A DNA stretch of 11,050 nucleotides from an uncultured Peptococcaceae bacterium (GTDB taxonomy: Bacteria; Bacillota; Peptococcia; Peptococcales; Peptococcaceae), in the NCBI GenBank assembly GCA_902492275.1, contig CABUKW010000100.1, forward strand, positions 1 through 11,050. Reading direction: 5' to 3'. The notes beneath the pieces were generated by a model. The model was given only the letters and a program-made list of their open reading frames with translations. It had not been told where the DNA came from and did no database searches. Numbering within the stretch: position 1 is the first letter of the stretch; each line of letters starts with the position of its first letter. Positions 1 through 6,647 of this stretch are shown piece after piece. Made by a program: the position numbers and the translations under genes.

Positions 1-95
1 AGGCAAAATCGACTGACACATCTTTTTTTACCCAACAATATCTTTAACTAAGGGAGACGGGACAGGTTATACCCGAAGTAGAAAAGATTGTTGAA
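1..95 (+). pseudogene. Decayed DNA-binding-domain coding part of an XRE-family regulator
   Basis: This stretch sits where the helix-turn-helix domain of the following gene should be encoded. In the frame of the downstream gene, positions 48-95 still read like the end of an XRE domain (ETGQVIPEVEKIVELSK), but a TAA stop at 45-47 closes the frame. Fragments such as HLF, TQQ and ISLTK appear in shifting frames upstream and resemble the usual 'LFVTRQAISKWE' helix with one- or two-base losses. This suggests a once intact gene carrying several indels. The gene's start lies outside the window, so the extent of decay is not fully visible, and sequencing error in the T-rich run cannot be excluded. Confidence 0.45.
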
Positions 96-401
96 TTGAG
101 CAAAACCTTCAACGTTACTGTAGATTATCTGTTAAAACCATCAGAAATAGATGAATTATCGGTCAAAACAGAAATTTTGGAACAGCAGCAGAAACAAATG
201 TTGGTCAGGGAACAAAAACGCACCCATTTTTCTAAAAATATCATGTATTCGGTTGGCGTTTATTTACTATTTTTCGCGTTCTATTTCATTGGACATTTCT
301 ATTTTGAAATATGGAATGCTTCAGTAATTCTCGCCGAATTACTGATTGCAACTGCAATCGTAATTTTCATTTGGGTAAAGAGCTCTGCCAATAAATCATA
401 A
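96..401 (+). CDS. C-terminal part of an XRE-type regulator with membrane tail
   Basis: The open frame encodes about 101 residues from a TTG at 96 to a TAA at 399-401. Residues 1-14 (KTFNVTVDYLLKP) match the conserved end of XRE/Cro helix-turn-helix domains in Firmicutes, where a line such as 'LFNVTTDYLLK' closes the domain. A short charged, glutamine-rich linker follows (about residues 24-48), then two hydrophobic segments at about 50-70 and 76-95, so the tail is probably membrane-embedded. Small XRE regulators with one to three C-terminal membrane helices are a known Firmicutes architecture. The TTG has no convincing ribosome site, and the frame is open back to a stop at 45-47. It is more likely the surviving 3' end of a broken gene than a complete protein. 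Without the recognition helix it should not bind DNA. Confidence 0.5.
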   Translation: MSKTFNVTVDYLLKPSEIDELSVKTEILEQQQKQMLVREQKRTHFSKNIMYSVGVYLLFFAFYFIGHFYFEIWNASVILAELLIATAIVIFIWVKSSANKS

Positions 402-419
402 GGAGATAACACTTATAGT

Positions 420-467
420 AAAAGCGAGGAGTCGTCGTTGGCTGCTCCCCGCTTTTGCATTTTTATT
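420..467. terminator. Bidirectional intrinsic terminator between convergent genes
   Basis: Arms at 420-431 and 445-456 (AAAAGCGAGGAG and CTCCCCGCTTTT) form a 12-base stem around a 13-base loop. The plus transcript has one A-C mismatch and a T-rich tail at 457-467, fitting termination of the XRE-type gene. In the minus transcript the same position becomes a G-U wobble, so the stem is fully paired. It could also end the LysR transcript arriving from 557. The rest of the 402-556 gap shows nothing else that I can support. Confidence 0.7.
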
Positions 468-556
468 TACTCATTGACAAATTATGATTGTTATACTGTA
501 AAGCATCATTTTTTATGCAAAATATTTGATACACAAACTACCTTGATAAAACCTTA

Positions 557-1438
557 TTAAACATGATAATACTCAAACACATAGTTTTGAAATATCCGCG
601 CCCATTTGGACAGATAGCGGTGCTTAGACCACAGCAGATACATTTCATAACGGGAATTGGTACCCATGATTTCTAACAGGGCATAGGATTCTGCCGGCAG
701 TTTCATCCACTGTTTGCGGTTGTGGGCGCAGGTTAAAATGCTGCCGATGCCGGCATGAAACATTTCTGCCATAATATCCGAATTGCCTTCAAAGATAATA
801 TTAGGGCGGAAATGCATATCAAGGCTTAGATTATCAATCATTCGCTCTTTGTGGGAAGGCGGCAGCGAGATTACTGGCTCCCGAGTAAGTTCTTCTATGG
901 TGATGGTTCCTTTTTGGGCGAAAGGATGATCTCGCAGCACCAAAAGCTGATAAGGCTGACTAAATAAAAGCTGGGCGTTTAATTGTCCATGATATTCCAT
1001 TTCATTGGAGATGCCGAAGTCTAGAGTGCCAATCAGCAGATTTTCATAGATTTCCTCCCGCGACATCTGCAATACGTTTAACTGCATACCAGGATACTGC
1101 TCCATCAAATCTAAAAGCCAGTCGCCGTAATAGTTGCTGTCGGTCACGCCCAACGATAATTTGGTTTCCGTTTCCTGACCCTGCAGTTCCCGAAATTCCC
1201 GTTGGATATCCTCTATTTTGTGCAATAAAATATAACTGTAGTACAGCACATTTTTCCCATAGGGCGTAATGGCTATGCTGCGGCCCTGTTTGCTGAACAG
1301 CGGATAGCCAATCTCCGTTTCTAATTTGTTCATCATAATGCTTAATGCTGACTGGGAAATTCCCAAAATTTTTGCCGCCTTGGTAATAGATTGGGCCTTG
1401 GCAACCTCCTGAAAATATTCTAATTGCAATAAATTCAT
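557..1438 (-). CDS. LysR-family transcriptional regulator (second of a tandem pair)
   Basis: The 293-residue protein has the standard LysR length. The winged helix-turn-helix occupies about residues 1-60, with the family pattern of a YFQEVAKAQSITKAAKILGI helix region, an SQSALS recognition helix, and LETEIGYPLFSKQGR leading into the wing. A linker helix follows at about 60-85. The periplasmic-binding-protein-like effector domain fills about 88-290. The ATG at 1438 was chosen over an in-frame upstream ATG at 1489 because GGAGAGG (1446-1452 on the plus strand) lies about 7 bases before it and the protein then begins MNLLQLEYF, as LysR proteins do. It lies 47 bases downstream of a second lysR gene on the same strand and is probably co-transcribed with it. 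The two share features such as RPNIIFEGN against KPNVVFEGN, so they are likely paralogues. The effector is unknown. Confidence 0.9.
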   Translation of the reverse strand: MNLLQLEYFQEVAKAQSITKAAKILGISQSALSIMMNKLETEIGYPLFSKQGRSIAITPYGKNVLYYSYILLHKIEDIQREFRELQGQETETKLSLGVTDSNYYGDWLLDLMEQYPGMQLNVLQMSREEIYENLLIGTLDFGISNEMEYHGQLNAQLLFSQPYQLLVLRDHPFAQKGTITIEELTREPVISLPPSHKERMIDNLSLDMHFRPNIIFEGNSDIMAEMFHAGIGSILTCAHNRKQWMKLPAESYALLEIMGTNSRYEMYLLWSKHRYLSKWARIFQNYVFEYYHV

Positions 1439-1485
1439 AGCCGTTCCTCTCCATCCTTCCCTTGTTTCTACCCAGCGTTTTCCAA

Positions 1486-2442
1486 TCACAGGCTGGTATA
1501 ATAGACCGCACTGGCATGCAGATAGTTTTCGTCCTGCTGATATTTGGGATAGGTCTGCTCCATAGCCTCAATAAATTTACGGGCCATCATCGGCAGTTCC
1601 CGTTCCGCTTTCCAGCACAGCGCCAGATGATAGTGACATTCCAAATCGGCAATGGAACGTACAATCACCTCATAGGACGGAAAGTCGTTGAAAAAACGGT
1701 CTTTCGATAAATAAGGCATATACAGCATCTGACGGGAAGCAAATAAAATACCCCTGTTCAAATGCATCATCTTGGTCATCATGCGCTGATTTCCTTCAAA
1801 CACTACATTGGGCTTGCAATCCCGCTGGGCAAACATGCGGTCCGCAATTTTGAAGATGGTGTTGGACGGCAGCGCCACGATATTTTCATGCTGAATATCG
1901 GCAAAGAAGATTTCCGGCTTTTCTGCTAACGGATGCCCTTTGGGAATGGTGATGACATATTCGTCTTCTACAATCGTTTTGCGCACGATGCCTGGTATAT
2001 CCTGATCGAACTCGCCTAGCGCCACGTCGATGGATTCTTCTAAAAGAGCCTCCAGCATTTGGTTTTCGCTGAGCATTTTCTGGCGCAGGCGAATTTTAGG
2101 ATTGTCCAGCACAAATTGCTGCAGCCAGCCGTTGAGAAACATGCTGTTGCTGACCGACAGGGTAAACTCATTTTCTAAAATCTCTTTTGTCTGCGCCAAC
2201 GATTGCTCCATGGCTTCTAACTGTTCAAAAACAAAATCGGCATGGACCAACAGGCGCTGTCCTGCTTCGTTCAATTCAATATTGCGGCCCTGCCGGTTAA
2301 ACAAGGGCATACCTAGTTCTTTTTCCAGCTTGCTGATGGTAGCGCTGAGCGCCGGCTGGGCCACCATTAACGCCTCTGCGGCGCGGCTGATATGCTGATA
2401 GCGGGCCACCACGCGAAAATAATTTAGTTGGGACAATAACAC
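1486..2442 (-). CDS. LysR-family transcriptional regulator, divergent from the symporter gene
   Basis: The 318-residue protein has an N-terminal winged helix-turn-helix (about residues 1-60) with the LysR signature QLNYFRVVARYQHISRAAEA, an AQPALSATISKLEKELG recognition region and a PLFNRQGR wing. The effector-binding domain follows from about residue 90. I chose the GTG at 2442, not the TTG at 2448. GGGAGG (plus 2452-2457) lies 8 bases before the GTG but only 2 before the TTG, and the protein then starts LLSQLNYF in the normal LysR register. LysR regulators commonly repress their own gene and control a divergent neighbour, which here is the GltS-type symporter at 2833. That makes the symporter the likeliest target, with the effector likely to be its substrate or a metabolite of it. 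This is inference from layout. Confidence 0.9.
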   Translation of the reverse strand: MLLSQLNYFRVVARYQHISRAAEALMVAQPALSATISKLEKELGMPLFNRQGRNIELNEAGQRLLVHADFVFEQLEAMEQSLAQTKEILENEFTLSVSNSMFLNGWLQQFVLDNPKIRLRQKMLSENQMLEALLEESIDVALGEFDQDIPGIVRKTIVEDEYVITIPKGHPLAEKPEIFFADIQHENIVALPSNTIFKIADRMFAQRDCKPNVVFEGNQRMMTKMMHLNRGILFASRQMLYMPYLSKDRFFNDFPSYEVIVRSIADLECHYHLALCWKAERELPMMARKFIEAMEQTYPKYQQDENYLHASAVYYTSL

Positions 2443-2568
2443 GGTCAATTCCTCCCGGTTTCTTAATGTACAAATTTTTATATGCAGTTTCCTGTATTAT
2501 GCAGAAAAAGTATAGATTTTTTACAGTTTGAAACATTTTTGAGCATTTCTCTTGATGTTCTTCTTAAA

Positions 2569-2597
2569 ATTATAACATTTTATAAATATTTAAGCAA
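2569..2597 (-). promoter_or_regulatory. Promoter of the tandem lysR genes
   Basis: Reading the minus strand, TTGCTT (2597-2592) is followed after 17 bases by a perfect TATAAT (2574-2569), with an extended TG element just before it (TGTTATAAT). This is an excellent sigma-A type match. The expected transcript start is near 2562, giving a leader of about 120 bases before the GTG at 2442. Confidence 0.6.
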
Positions 2598-2626
2598 AAC
2601 AATTTAAATAAACATATATTTGTTTT
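2583..2626. promoter_or_regulatory. Candidate LysR operator region between divergent promoters
   Basis: The two opposing promoters have -35 elements only 22 bases apart. In and around them are TAAATATTTA (2583-2592, a perfect 10-base palindrome), ATTTAAAT (2602-2609, also perfect), and a wider inverted repeat AAAACAA (2596-2602) / TTGTTTT (2620-2626). LysR proteins bind imperfect T-N11-A dyads at such places. The region is so A+T-rich that small palindromes arise by chance, so the assignment is weak. Confidence 0.3.
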
Positions 2627-2648
2627 TATCCTTTTCTTCGTGTATAGT
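2620..2648 (+). promoter_or_regulatory. Likely promoter of the GltS-type symporter gene
   Basis: TTGTTT (2620-2625) and TATAGT (2643-2648) are separated by exactly 17 bases. Initiation would be near 2655, leaving an unusually long leader of about 178 bases before the ATG at 2833. The -35 overlaps one arm of the AAAACAA/TTGTTTT inverted repeat, so a regulator bound there would affect RNA polymerase directly. The -35 match is moderate. Confidence 0.4.
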
Positions 2649-2747
2649 TACAGATAGAAGTTATGGTTCGAATTAAAAAAACTTATTTTTGTATACAGAA
2701 AACACTTTCTTTTTTTCGATTTCAGCTTTTATTCAAATCCTTCGAAA

Positions 2748-2766
2748 GTTTTTCTGTGAAAAACAG
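2748..2766 (+). repeat. Short hairpin with alternative pairing in the symporter leader
   Basis: GTTTTTC (2748-2754) and GAAAAAC (2758-2764) are perfect 7-base arms around TGT. An overlapping alternative pairs CTGT (2754-2757) with ACAG (2763-2766). Both lie in the predicted long 5' leader of the symporter gene. The stems are weak and A+T-rich, so they may have no role. No recognised riboswitch consensus is visible in 2655-2832. Confidence 0.25.
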
Positions 2767-2832
2767 GAATTTGGTAAAAAAACTCGAACAACTTAACTGC
2801 AACAAAATTTTTTTCAGAAAGAGGGTTTTATT

Positions 2833-4275
2833 ATGAGTGCAATGGTAGCGTTTTCGTGGATTGGTATTATGCTGCTGGTTGGGATGCTCTTACGTGCTAA
2901 GGTTCCGTTCTTATCCAACATTCTGATGCCAGCCAGTGTAATCGGGGGGCTTGTCGGCTTTGTGCTGATGAATATCCCGGGTTTTGCGGCGGTGACTGGC
3001 GTTGACGCCAATATGTGTAATACCATCGTCGGATTCTTCTTTACCTTGTCCTTTATTTCCATCGGGTTGACGGCAACACCGAAGGAAGAAGGAAAATCTT
3101 CCAGCGATACTGCAAAGCAGATGTTGAAAGGGTCGCTGGGCATGGGCCTATTATGGGGTGCGCTGTACTGTCTTGTGCAGCCGGTTATCGGTTATATCTG
3201 CATCCTGCTGTTAGGTCAGCCCTTTGATATGCCGGCTGAATACGGCGTTTTGATTCCTTTTGCGTTCTGTCAGGGGCCTGGACAGTCTGCCTCCTTCGGC
3301 GCACAGATTGAAGCTGCCGGCGTTATGCCTGGCGCTGGTCAGGTAGCCATCACCTACTCGGTTATCGGTTTTGTATTCGCTTTCTTAGTTGGGGTGCCGC
3401 TGGCAAAGCTGGGCTTGAAAAAAGGTCTGGCTTCTCATCCGGAAAAATTGAGCACTGCTGTATTGAAAGGGATTTATCCGCCTGCACAGCAAACAGAAAA
3501 CTGTGGGAAAATCACCACTTACAACGGTAACATTGACGTTTTGGCTTTCCACATGGCACTGGTCGGTCTAACCTTTGTCATCACATTATACGTACAAAAA
3601 CTGATTCTGCTGGCGCCGATCAGCTTTATCAAAACAATCGGCTCCATGACCTTCTTCGTCGGCTTATTTGTGGCTTACGGCGTAAAATGGGCATTGGGCA
3701 AATTGAATCTGAAGCAATATCACGATGATGTGCTGCAGGCCAGAATTACCGGCTGCACCACCGACTTCTTAATTGTTGGCGCATTTATGGCCGTACAGAT
3801 GTCCGTTATCGGCAGATGGTTAATTCCAATCATCGTAATGTGTATCGTTGTCGGCGCTGTAACCTTAGGCTTTGCCTTGTTCTTTGGTTCCCGTTTGGGC
3901 GGCACCTGCGACTTTGAACGCACACTGGGCTTATGGGGCTGCTTAACCGGTACCTGCCCCAGCGGCGTTGCTTTAATCCGTATCGTTGACCCCAACCTGA
4001 AAACCACTGCTGCTACTGAAATGGGCGCTATGAACGCAGCCATGATTCCTGGTACGCTGATCGCGCCGTTTATCGTCGAATTTTGTATCGGCAACGGCAG
4101 CTTCCTCACCTTGTTAGGCGTAGGCGTCGTATTATTCATCGTCAACATCGTGCTAATGAAATTGGTTGGCACCATCAACAAACCGACCTATAGCTTCCGG
4201 GCGCCTGTGGTTTGCCCCGATGTGTCTGACGATTGTGACCGTTTTGAACAAAGCAATGGTCATTCCCCATTCTAA
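2833..4275 (+). CDS. GltS-family (ESS) sodium symporter, probably for glutamate or a related acid
   Basis: The 480-residue integral membrane protein has about ten or more hydrophobic segments. Its two halves carry the glycine-rich reentrant motifs of the glutamate:sodium symporter family (TC 2.A.27): CQGPGQSASFG at 146-156 and LTGTCPSGVALIRIVDP at 371-387. The second matches the family pattern 'GATPTAIANMTAV'. The segment CTTDFLIVGAFMAVQMS (308-324) corresponds to the conserved 'ISLSLFLAMALMS' helix of GltS. It is longer than E. coli GltS (about 400 residues), with a hydrophilic tail after residue 450 containing several Cys and Asp. The ATG at 2833 follows AGAGGG by 7 bases. The divergent LysR gene and the shared promoter region suggest substrate-responsive control. 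The family is secure, but the substrate is not: other anionic amino acids or dicarboxylates are possible. Confidence 0.85.
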   Translation: MSAMVAFSWIGIMLLVGMLLRAKVPFLSNILMPASVIGGLVGFVLMNIPGFAAVTGVDANMCNTIVGFFFTLSFISIGLTATPKEEGKSSSDTAKQMLKGSLGMGLLWGALYCLVQPVIGYICILLLGQPFDMPAEYGVLIPFAFCQGPGQSASFGAQIEAAGVMPGAGQVAITYSVIGFVFAFLVGVPLAKLGLKKGLASHPEKLSTAVLKGIYPPAQQTENCGKITTYNGNIDVLAFHMALVGLTFVITLYVQKLILLAPISFIKTIGSMTFFVGLFVAYGVKWALGKLNLKQYHDDVLQARITGCTTDFLIVGAFMAVQMSVIGRWLIPIIVMCIVVGAVTLGFALFFGSRLGGTCDFERTLGLWGCLTGTCPSGVALIRIVDPNLKTTAATEMGAMNAAMIPGTLIAPFIVEFCIGNGSFLTLLGVGVVLFIVNIVLMKLVGTINKPTYSFRAPVVCPDVSDDCDRFEQSNGHSPF

Positions 4276-4300
4276 TCGGTGTGCATCTTATCTCATAAAC

Positions 4301-4340
4301 AAAAGTCCTATTTTCCATAACGGAACGTAGGACTTTTTGC
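4301..4340 (+). terminator. Intrinsic terminator after the symporter gene
   Basis: AAAAGTCCTA (4301-4310) pairs perfectly with TAGGACTTTT (4328-4337). TTCC (4313-4316) and GGAA (4322-4325) add an inner stem, and the T-run extends to 4338. It lies 25 bases after the stop codon, as expected for a Rho-independent terminator of the plus-strand gene. Confidence 0.8.
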
Positions 4341-4368
4341 TTGATGGAATATACTTTTTTATATGCAG

Positions 4369-4399
4369 CAAAGGGGTCGGCAATTTACCGACCCCTTTG
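4369..4399. terminator. Strong GC-rich hairpin between convergent genes, probable terminator
   Basis: CAAAGGGGTCGG (4369-4380) and CCGACCCCTTTG (4388-4399) form a perfect 12-base stem with a 7-base loop. It lies 36 bases beyond the stop of the minus-strand transporter gene and is the only strong stem there. The minus transcript has no clean U-tract after the stem, only the U-rich end inside it, so it may work weakly or protect the 3' end. Confidence 0.55.
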
Positions 4400-4435
4400 T
4401 TATACACGGTTAGAAGCAACGTCCTTGCCCTGCAT

Positions 4436-6322
4436 CTAAGCCTGCTGGCTGTTCACTTGCGATTTTCCTACCAACTGCCGTAATAAGTCGGAACGGCTGA
4501 CAACACCAACCAATTTGCCTTGCTGCAGCACTGGAATTTTTTTGATGCGCTTGTCGGAGAAAATCTGGAACAGACTCTGCATATCATCGGCTACATCAAT
4601 GCTGATAACCTTCTCGGTGGCCAGTTCCAATACTGGGAATTTGGCCAGCGCCGATAAGCGGTCATCCAGCGCTCCGGTATTGTGCCATAACGGATACATG
4701 GAAACAAAGCCGCTGGCTTCGCTCTCTTTCCCATTCATATAGCGGATGATGTCCCCATCCGACACAAAACCTTTTACAGTGCCGTCGGCGGCAACAACAG
4801 GCAAACCGGTAGTTTTCTTCTCTACCATACAGTGCAGCGCATCTAAAGCGGTGGCCTGTGCAGAAATACTATAAGGCTCGGCCTTCATGATAGCGCCAAT
4901 TCCGGCCAGCTTCGGTTTTTCCACCACCACAGTGCGGCTGAGCCGATTTTCATACAGCGCCAAACCAATGCCAGCCACCGCAAATACTGCGGACAACAGA
5001 CACACCGCCGTAAATCCGTAGCTAGGCGGCTGACAGATGGCGTAAATTCCAGAGAATAACGATGCACCGATACAGCCGGCAATCTGGAAGCCGGTACTCA
5101 TTACCGTAACGCCATGGGGATTTTGCTCAAAGCTCAAATAGGACAACGCCAAGCTCTGCACTGGCCCGATAATCAGCGCAGAACCGCAAATTACCGAAAT
5201 ATACAACAGCGCCAGGAAGATAACATTTCCTGTTACATGAACAGCCGCCAGACCTAAACTGGCTACACCAATCAATAAAAATCCTAATGGCAGTAAAATA
5301 TCGGCGCCCTGCTTGTCGTAAATGCGGCCAGCCAGCGGAGAAATCACGCAGGACAGCAGAATGGCCGGAAATAAGGTCATAGACGCTGCAAAAGCAGAAA
5401 TGCCCAAGCCGCTTTGCAAGAACATCGGCGTTACGATATTCATCGCAAAAATCACAATCAGCGAAAACATATTGATGATAACGCCAACGGCAAAGGGTTT
5501 TACTTTTAACGGCTGCAAATGAATTAACGGCTGTTCCAACTTTTGCTGCCGACTTACAAAGGCGGCTAAAAACAGGAAGCCTATCAGCATGACCCCCAGC
5601 GCCATCAGATAATTTCCTGAGAATAGGGTGGAAATGCCATACAAAATTCCAATCAGCGCCAAGCTGATTTCTACAACTGATAGAAAATCCAGTTTAGGAT
5701 GGGTCAGATGGGCTACATCATCCAACAGACAGGCGCCGCAAATCATACAAAGCACGGTCAGCGCACAAAAGAACCAAAGCATGGTATGCCAATCGGCAAT
5801 GGCCAAAATTAATCCAGCCAGAATAACGCTGGAGGAAGGGCCTAAGGTTGTCATAGCGCCCATAATGCCCATGTAAGTACCTAATTTTCGCTTTGGCGCT
5901 ACTTCCAATGTGATATTCATACCAATAGGAATTAACATCCCTGTACCCAGCGCCTGAATAATCCGGCCTAACAGCAGAATTGCAAAAGTTGGCGCTAAGC
6001 CGCAGACTACACTGCCCGCTACCAGAAAGCTCACTGTAATTAGATATAGTCGTTTGGTAGGAATGCTGCGGTATAGAAAAGCCGAGATGGGCACCATAAC
6101 TGCCGCGCCCAGCATATACGCTGTCGAAAGCCATTGTACCGTGGCAACTCCCACCCCTAAATCTGCCATGATAGAGGTAAACGCCACATTCAAAAAGGTT
6201 TCATTAAACGTAGCCAGAAAAGCGGAAAACGCCGCCACAAAAATCATCAGTTCCTGCTTGCGCCCGACGCTCTGTTTTACCTTCATTTGAATTGAACTGT
6301 CTGCAAAATTGTTTTGTTCCAA
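4436..6322 (-). CDS. MFS efflux-type transporter fused to tandem CBS domains
   Basis: The predicted protein has 628 residues. Residues 22-457 are a major facilitator transporter of the drug:proton antiporter (DHA2/EmrB-like) type: NETFLNVAFTSIMADL in the first helices, QWLSTAYMLGAAVMVPISAFL, GRIIQALGTGMLIPIGMN, and LGPSSSVILAG where motif C normally has a PxxGG, so that motif is altered. Roughly 12-14 membrane segments are visible. Residues 475-530 and 566-617 are two CBS repeats (GLPVVAADGTVKGFVSDGDIIRYM and KKIPVLQQGKLVGVVSRSDLLRQL), forming a cytoplasmic Bateman module that in other proteins binds adenine nucleotides and gates activity. The TTG at 6322 is preferred: GGGAG (plus 6331-6335) lies 8 bases before it, whereas an upstream in-frame GTG at 6433 has no good site and would force the terminator hairpin to be translated. 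A structured leader precedes it. The exported substrate is unknown. Confidence 0.85.
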   Translation of the reverse strand: MEQNNFADSSIQMKVKQSVGRKQELMIFVAAFSAFLATFNETFLNVAFTSIMADLGVGVATVQWLSTAYMLGAAVMVPISAFLYRSIPTKRLYLITVSFLVAGSVVCGLAPTFAILLLGRIIQALGTGMLIPIGMNITLEVAPKRKLGTYMGIMGAMTTLGPSSSVILAGLILAIADWHTMLWFFCALTVLCMICGACLLDDVAHLTHPKLDFLSVVEISLALIGILYGISTLFSGNYLMALGVMLIGFLFLAAFVSRQQKLEQPLIHLQPLKVKPFAVGVIINMFSLIVIFAMNIVTPMFLQSGLGISAFAASMTLFPAILLSCVISPLAGRIYDKQGADILLPLGFLLIGVASLGLAAVHVTGNVIFLALLYISVICGSALIIGPVQSLALSYLSFEQNPHGVTVMSTGFQIAGCIGASLFSGIYAICQPPSYGFTAVCLLSAVFAVAGIGLALYENRLSRTVVVEKPKLAGIGAIMKAEPYSISAQATALDALHCMVEKKTTGLPVVAADGTVKGFVSDGDIIRYMNGKESEASGFVSMYPLWHNTGALDDRLSALAKFPVLELATEKVISIDVADDMQSLFQIFSDKRIKKIPVLQQGKLVGVVSRSDLLRQLVGKSQVNSQQA

Positions 6323-6341
6323 AAGAAACGCTCCCTTCTTT

Positions 6342-6398
6342 TTATCAGAAAAAAGAAAACGACAGCCACTGGCCGTAAAGAAAGGCCAATGGCTGTCG
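6342..6398 (-). terminator. Intrinsic terminator in the leader of the MFS-CBS gene (attenuator)
   Basis: In the minus transcript CGACAGCCATTGGCC (6398-6384) pairs with GGCCAGTGGCTGTCG (6374-6360) over 15 bases, with one G-U wobble and no mismatch. The run TTTTCTTTTTT (6359-6349) follows directly. The wobble becomes a C-A mismatch in the plus-strand transcript, which argues for function on the minus strand. The terminator ends only about 10 bases before the ribosome site, downstream of a good promoter, so it is placed to control read-through into the transporter gene. Confidence 0.8.
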
Positions 6399-6423
6399 CC
6401 CGTTTCCACACAAAGTAATTGCA

Positions 6424-6510
6424 GCAAAAACACACGTCAACCCGGCCATTTATCTGTTTGCGGTTCCGTAATCAGATTTACAAGCCAAGCTTTACGTGTG
6501 TCGTTAACCG
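6424..6510 (-). ncRNA. Candidate structured regulatory leader RNA (riboswitch-like)
   Basis: In the minus transcript a long interrupted hairpin can be drawn. P1 is ACACACGU (6501-6494) with ACGUGUGU (6437-6430), 8 perfect pairs. P2 is AGCUUGGC (6491-6484) with GCCGGGUU (6446-6439), 8 pairs including wobbles. P3 is AUCUG (6477-6473) with CAGAU (6456-6452), separated from P2 by an asymmetric internal loop. The 16-base apical loop offers long-range contacts: GCAAA (6461-6457) with UUUGC (6428-6424) just after P1, and AACCG (6465-6461) with CGGUU (6510-6506) just before P1. The two overlap at one base. It lies between a promoter and an intrinsic terminator, upstream of a transporter gene. I could not match it to a riboswitch class I know. 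The pairings were found by eye, without energy calculation or covariation. Confidence 0.45.
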
Positions 6511-6533
6511 TTTTCTTATTCAAGTCGAGACAT

Positions 6534-6563
6534 ATTTTAACATAAAATTTTTCCGAAAGTCAA
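6534..6563 (-). promoter_or_regulatory. Promoter of the MFS-CBS transcript
   Basis: On the minus strand TTGACT (6563-6558) is followed after 18 bases by TAAAAT (6539-6534), preceded by an extended TG (TGTTAAAAT). The expected start near 6527 gives a leader of about 205 bases, long enough to include the folded region and the terminator before the TTG start codon. Confidence 0.6.
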
Positions 6564-6647
6564 GCAGGAAGTATCTGGATATCTTTAATCCCTCGCAAAT
6601 ACACTGCTTTTGCAGCGCTATCTTTTGCGAACAACTCCTATATACTA

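Noticed and set aside
474..497. TTGACA and TATACT resembling a promoter on the plus strand
   Set aside because: The spacer is only 12 bases and nothing downstream on that strand would be transcribed; it would run antisense into the lysR gene.
1439..1489. Longer N-terminus of the first LysR protein from an upstream ATG
   Set aside because: The extra 17 residues are unlike LysR N-termini, the upstream start would overlap the end of the neighbouring gene, and a good ribosome site lies just before 1438.
1044..1571. Long minus-strand open frame overlapping both lysR genes
   Set aside because: It is a shadow of the lysR coding frames with no family resemblance or ribosome site.
6323..6433. In-frame N-terminal extension of the MFS-CBS protein from a GTG at 6433
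   Set aside because: It would be translated across the intrinsic terminator and has no clear ribosome site. The TTG at 6322 has GGGAG at correct spacing. A short leader peptide in this frame is not fully excluded.
6323..6527. Assignment of the leader to a known class (T-box, SAM, TPP, cobalamin, guanidine, c-di-GMP, Mn or ZTP riboswitch)
   Set aside because: None of the conserved core sequences that I can recall for these classes is present, so it is reported only as a candidate without a class.
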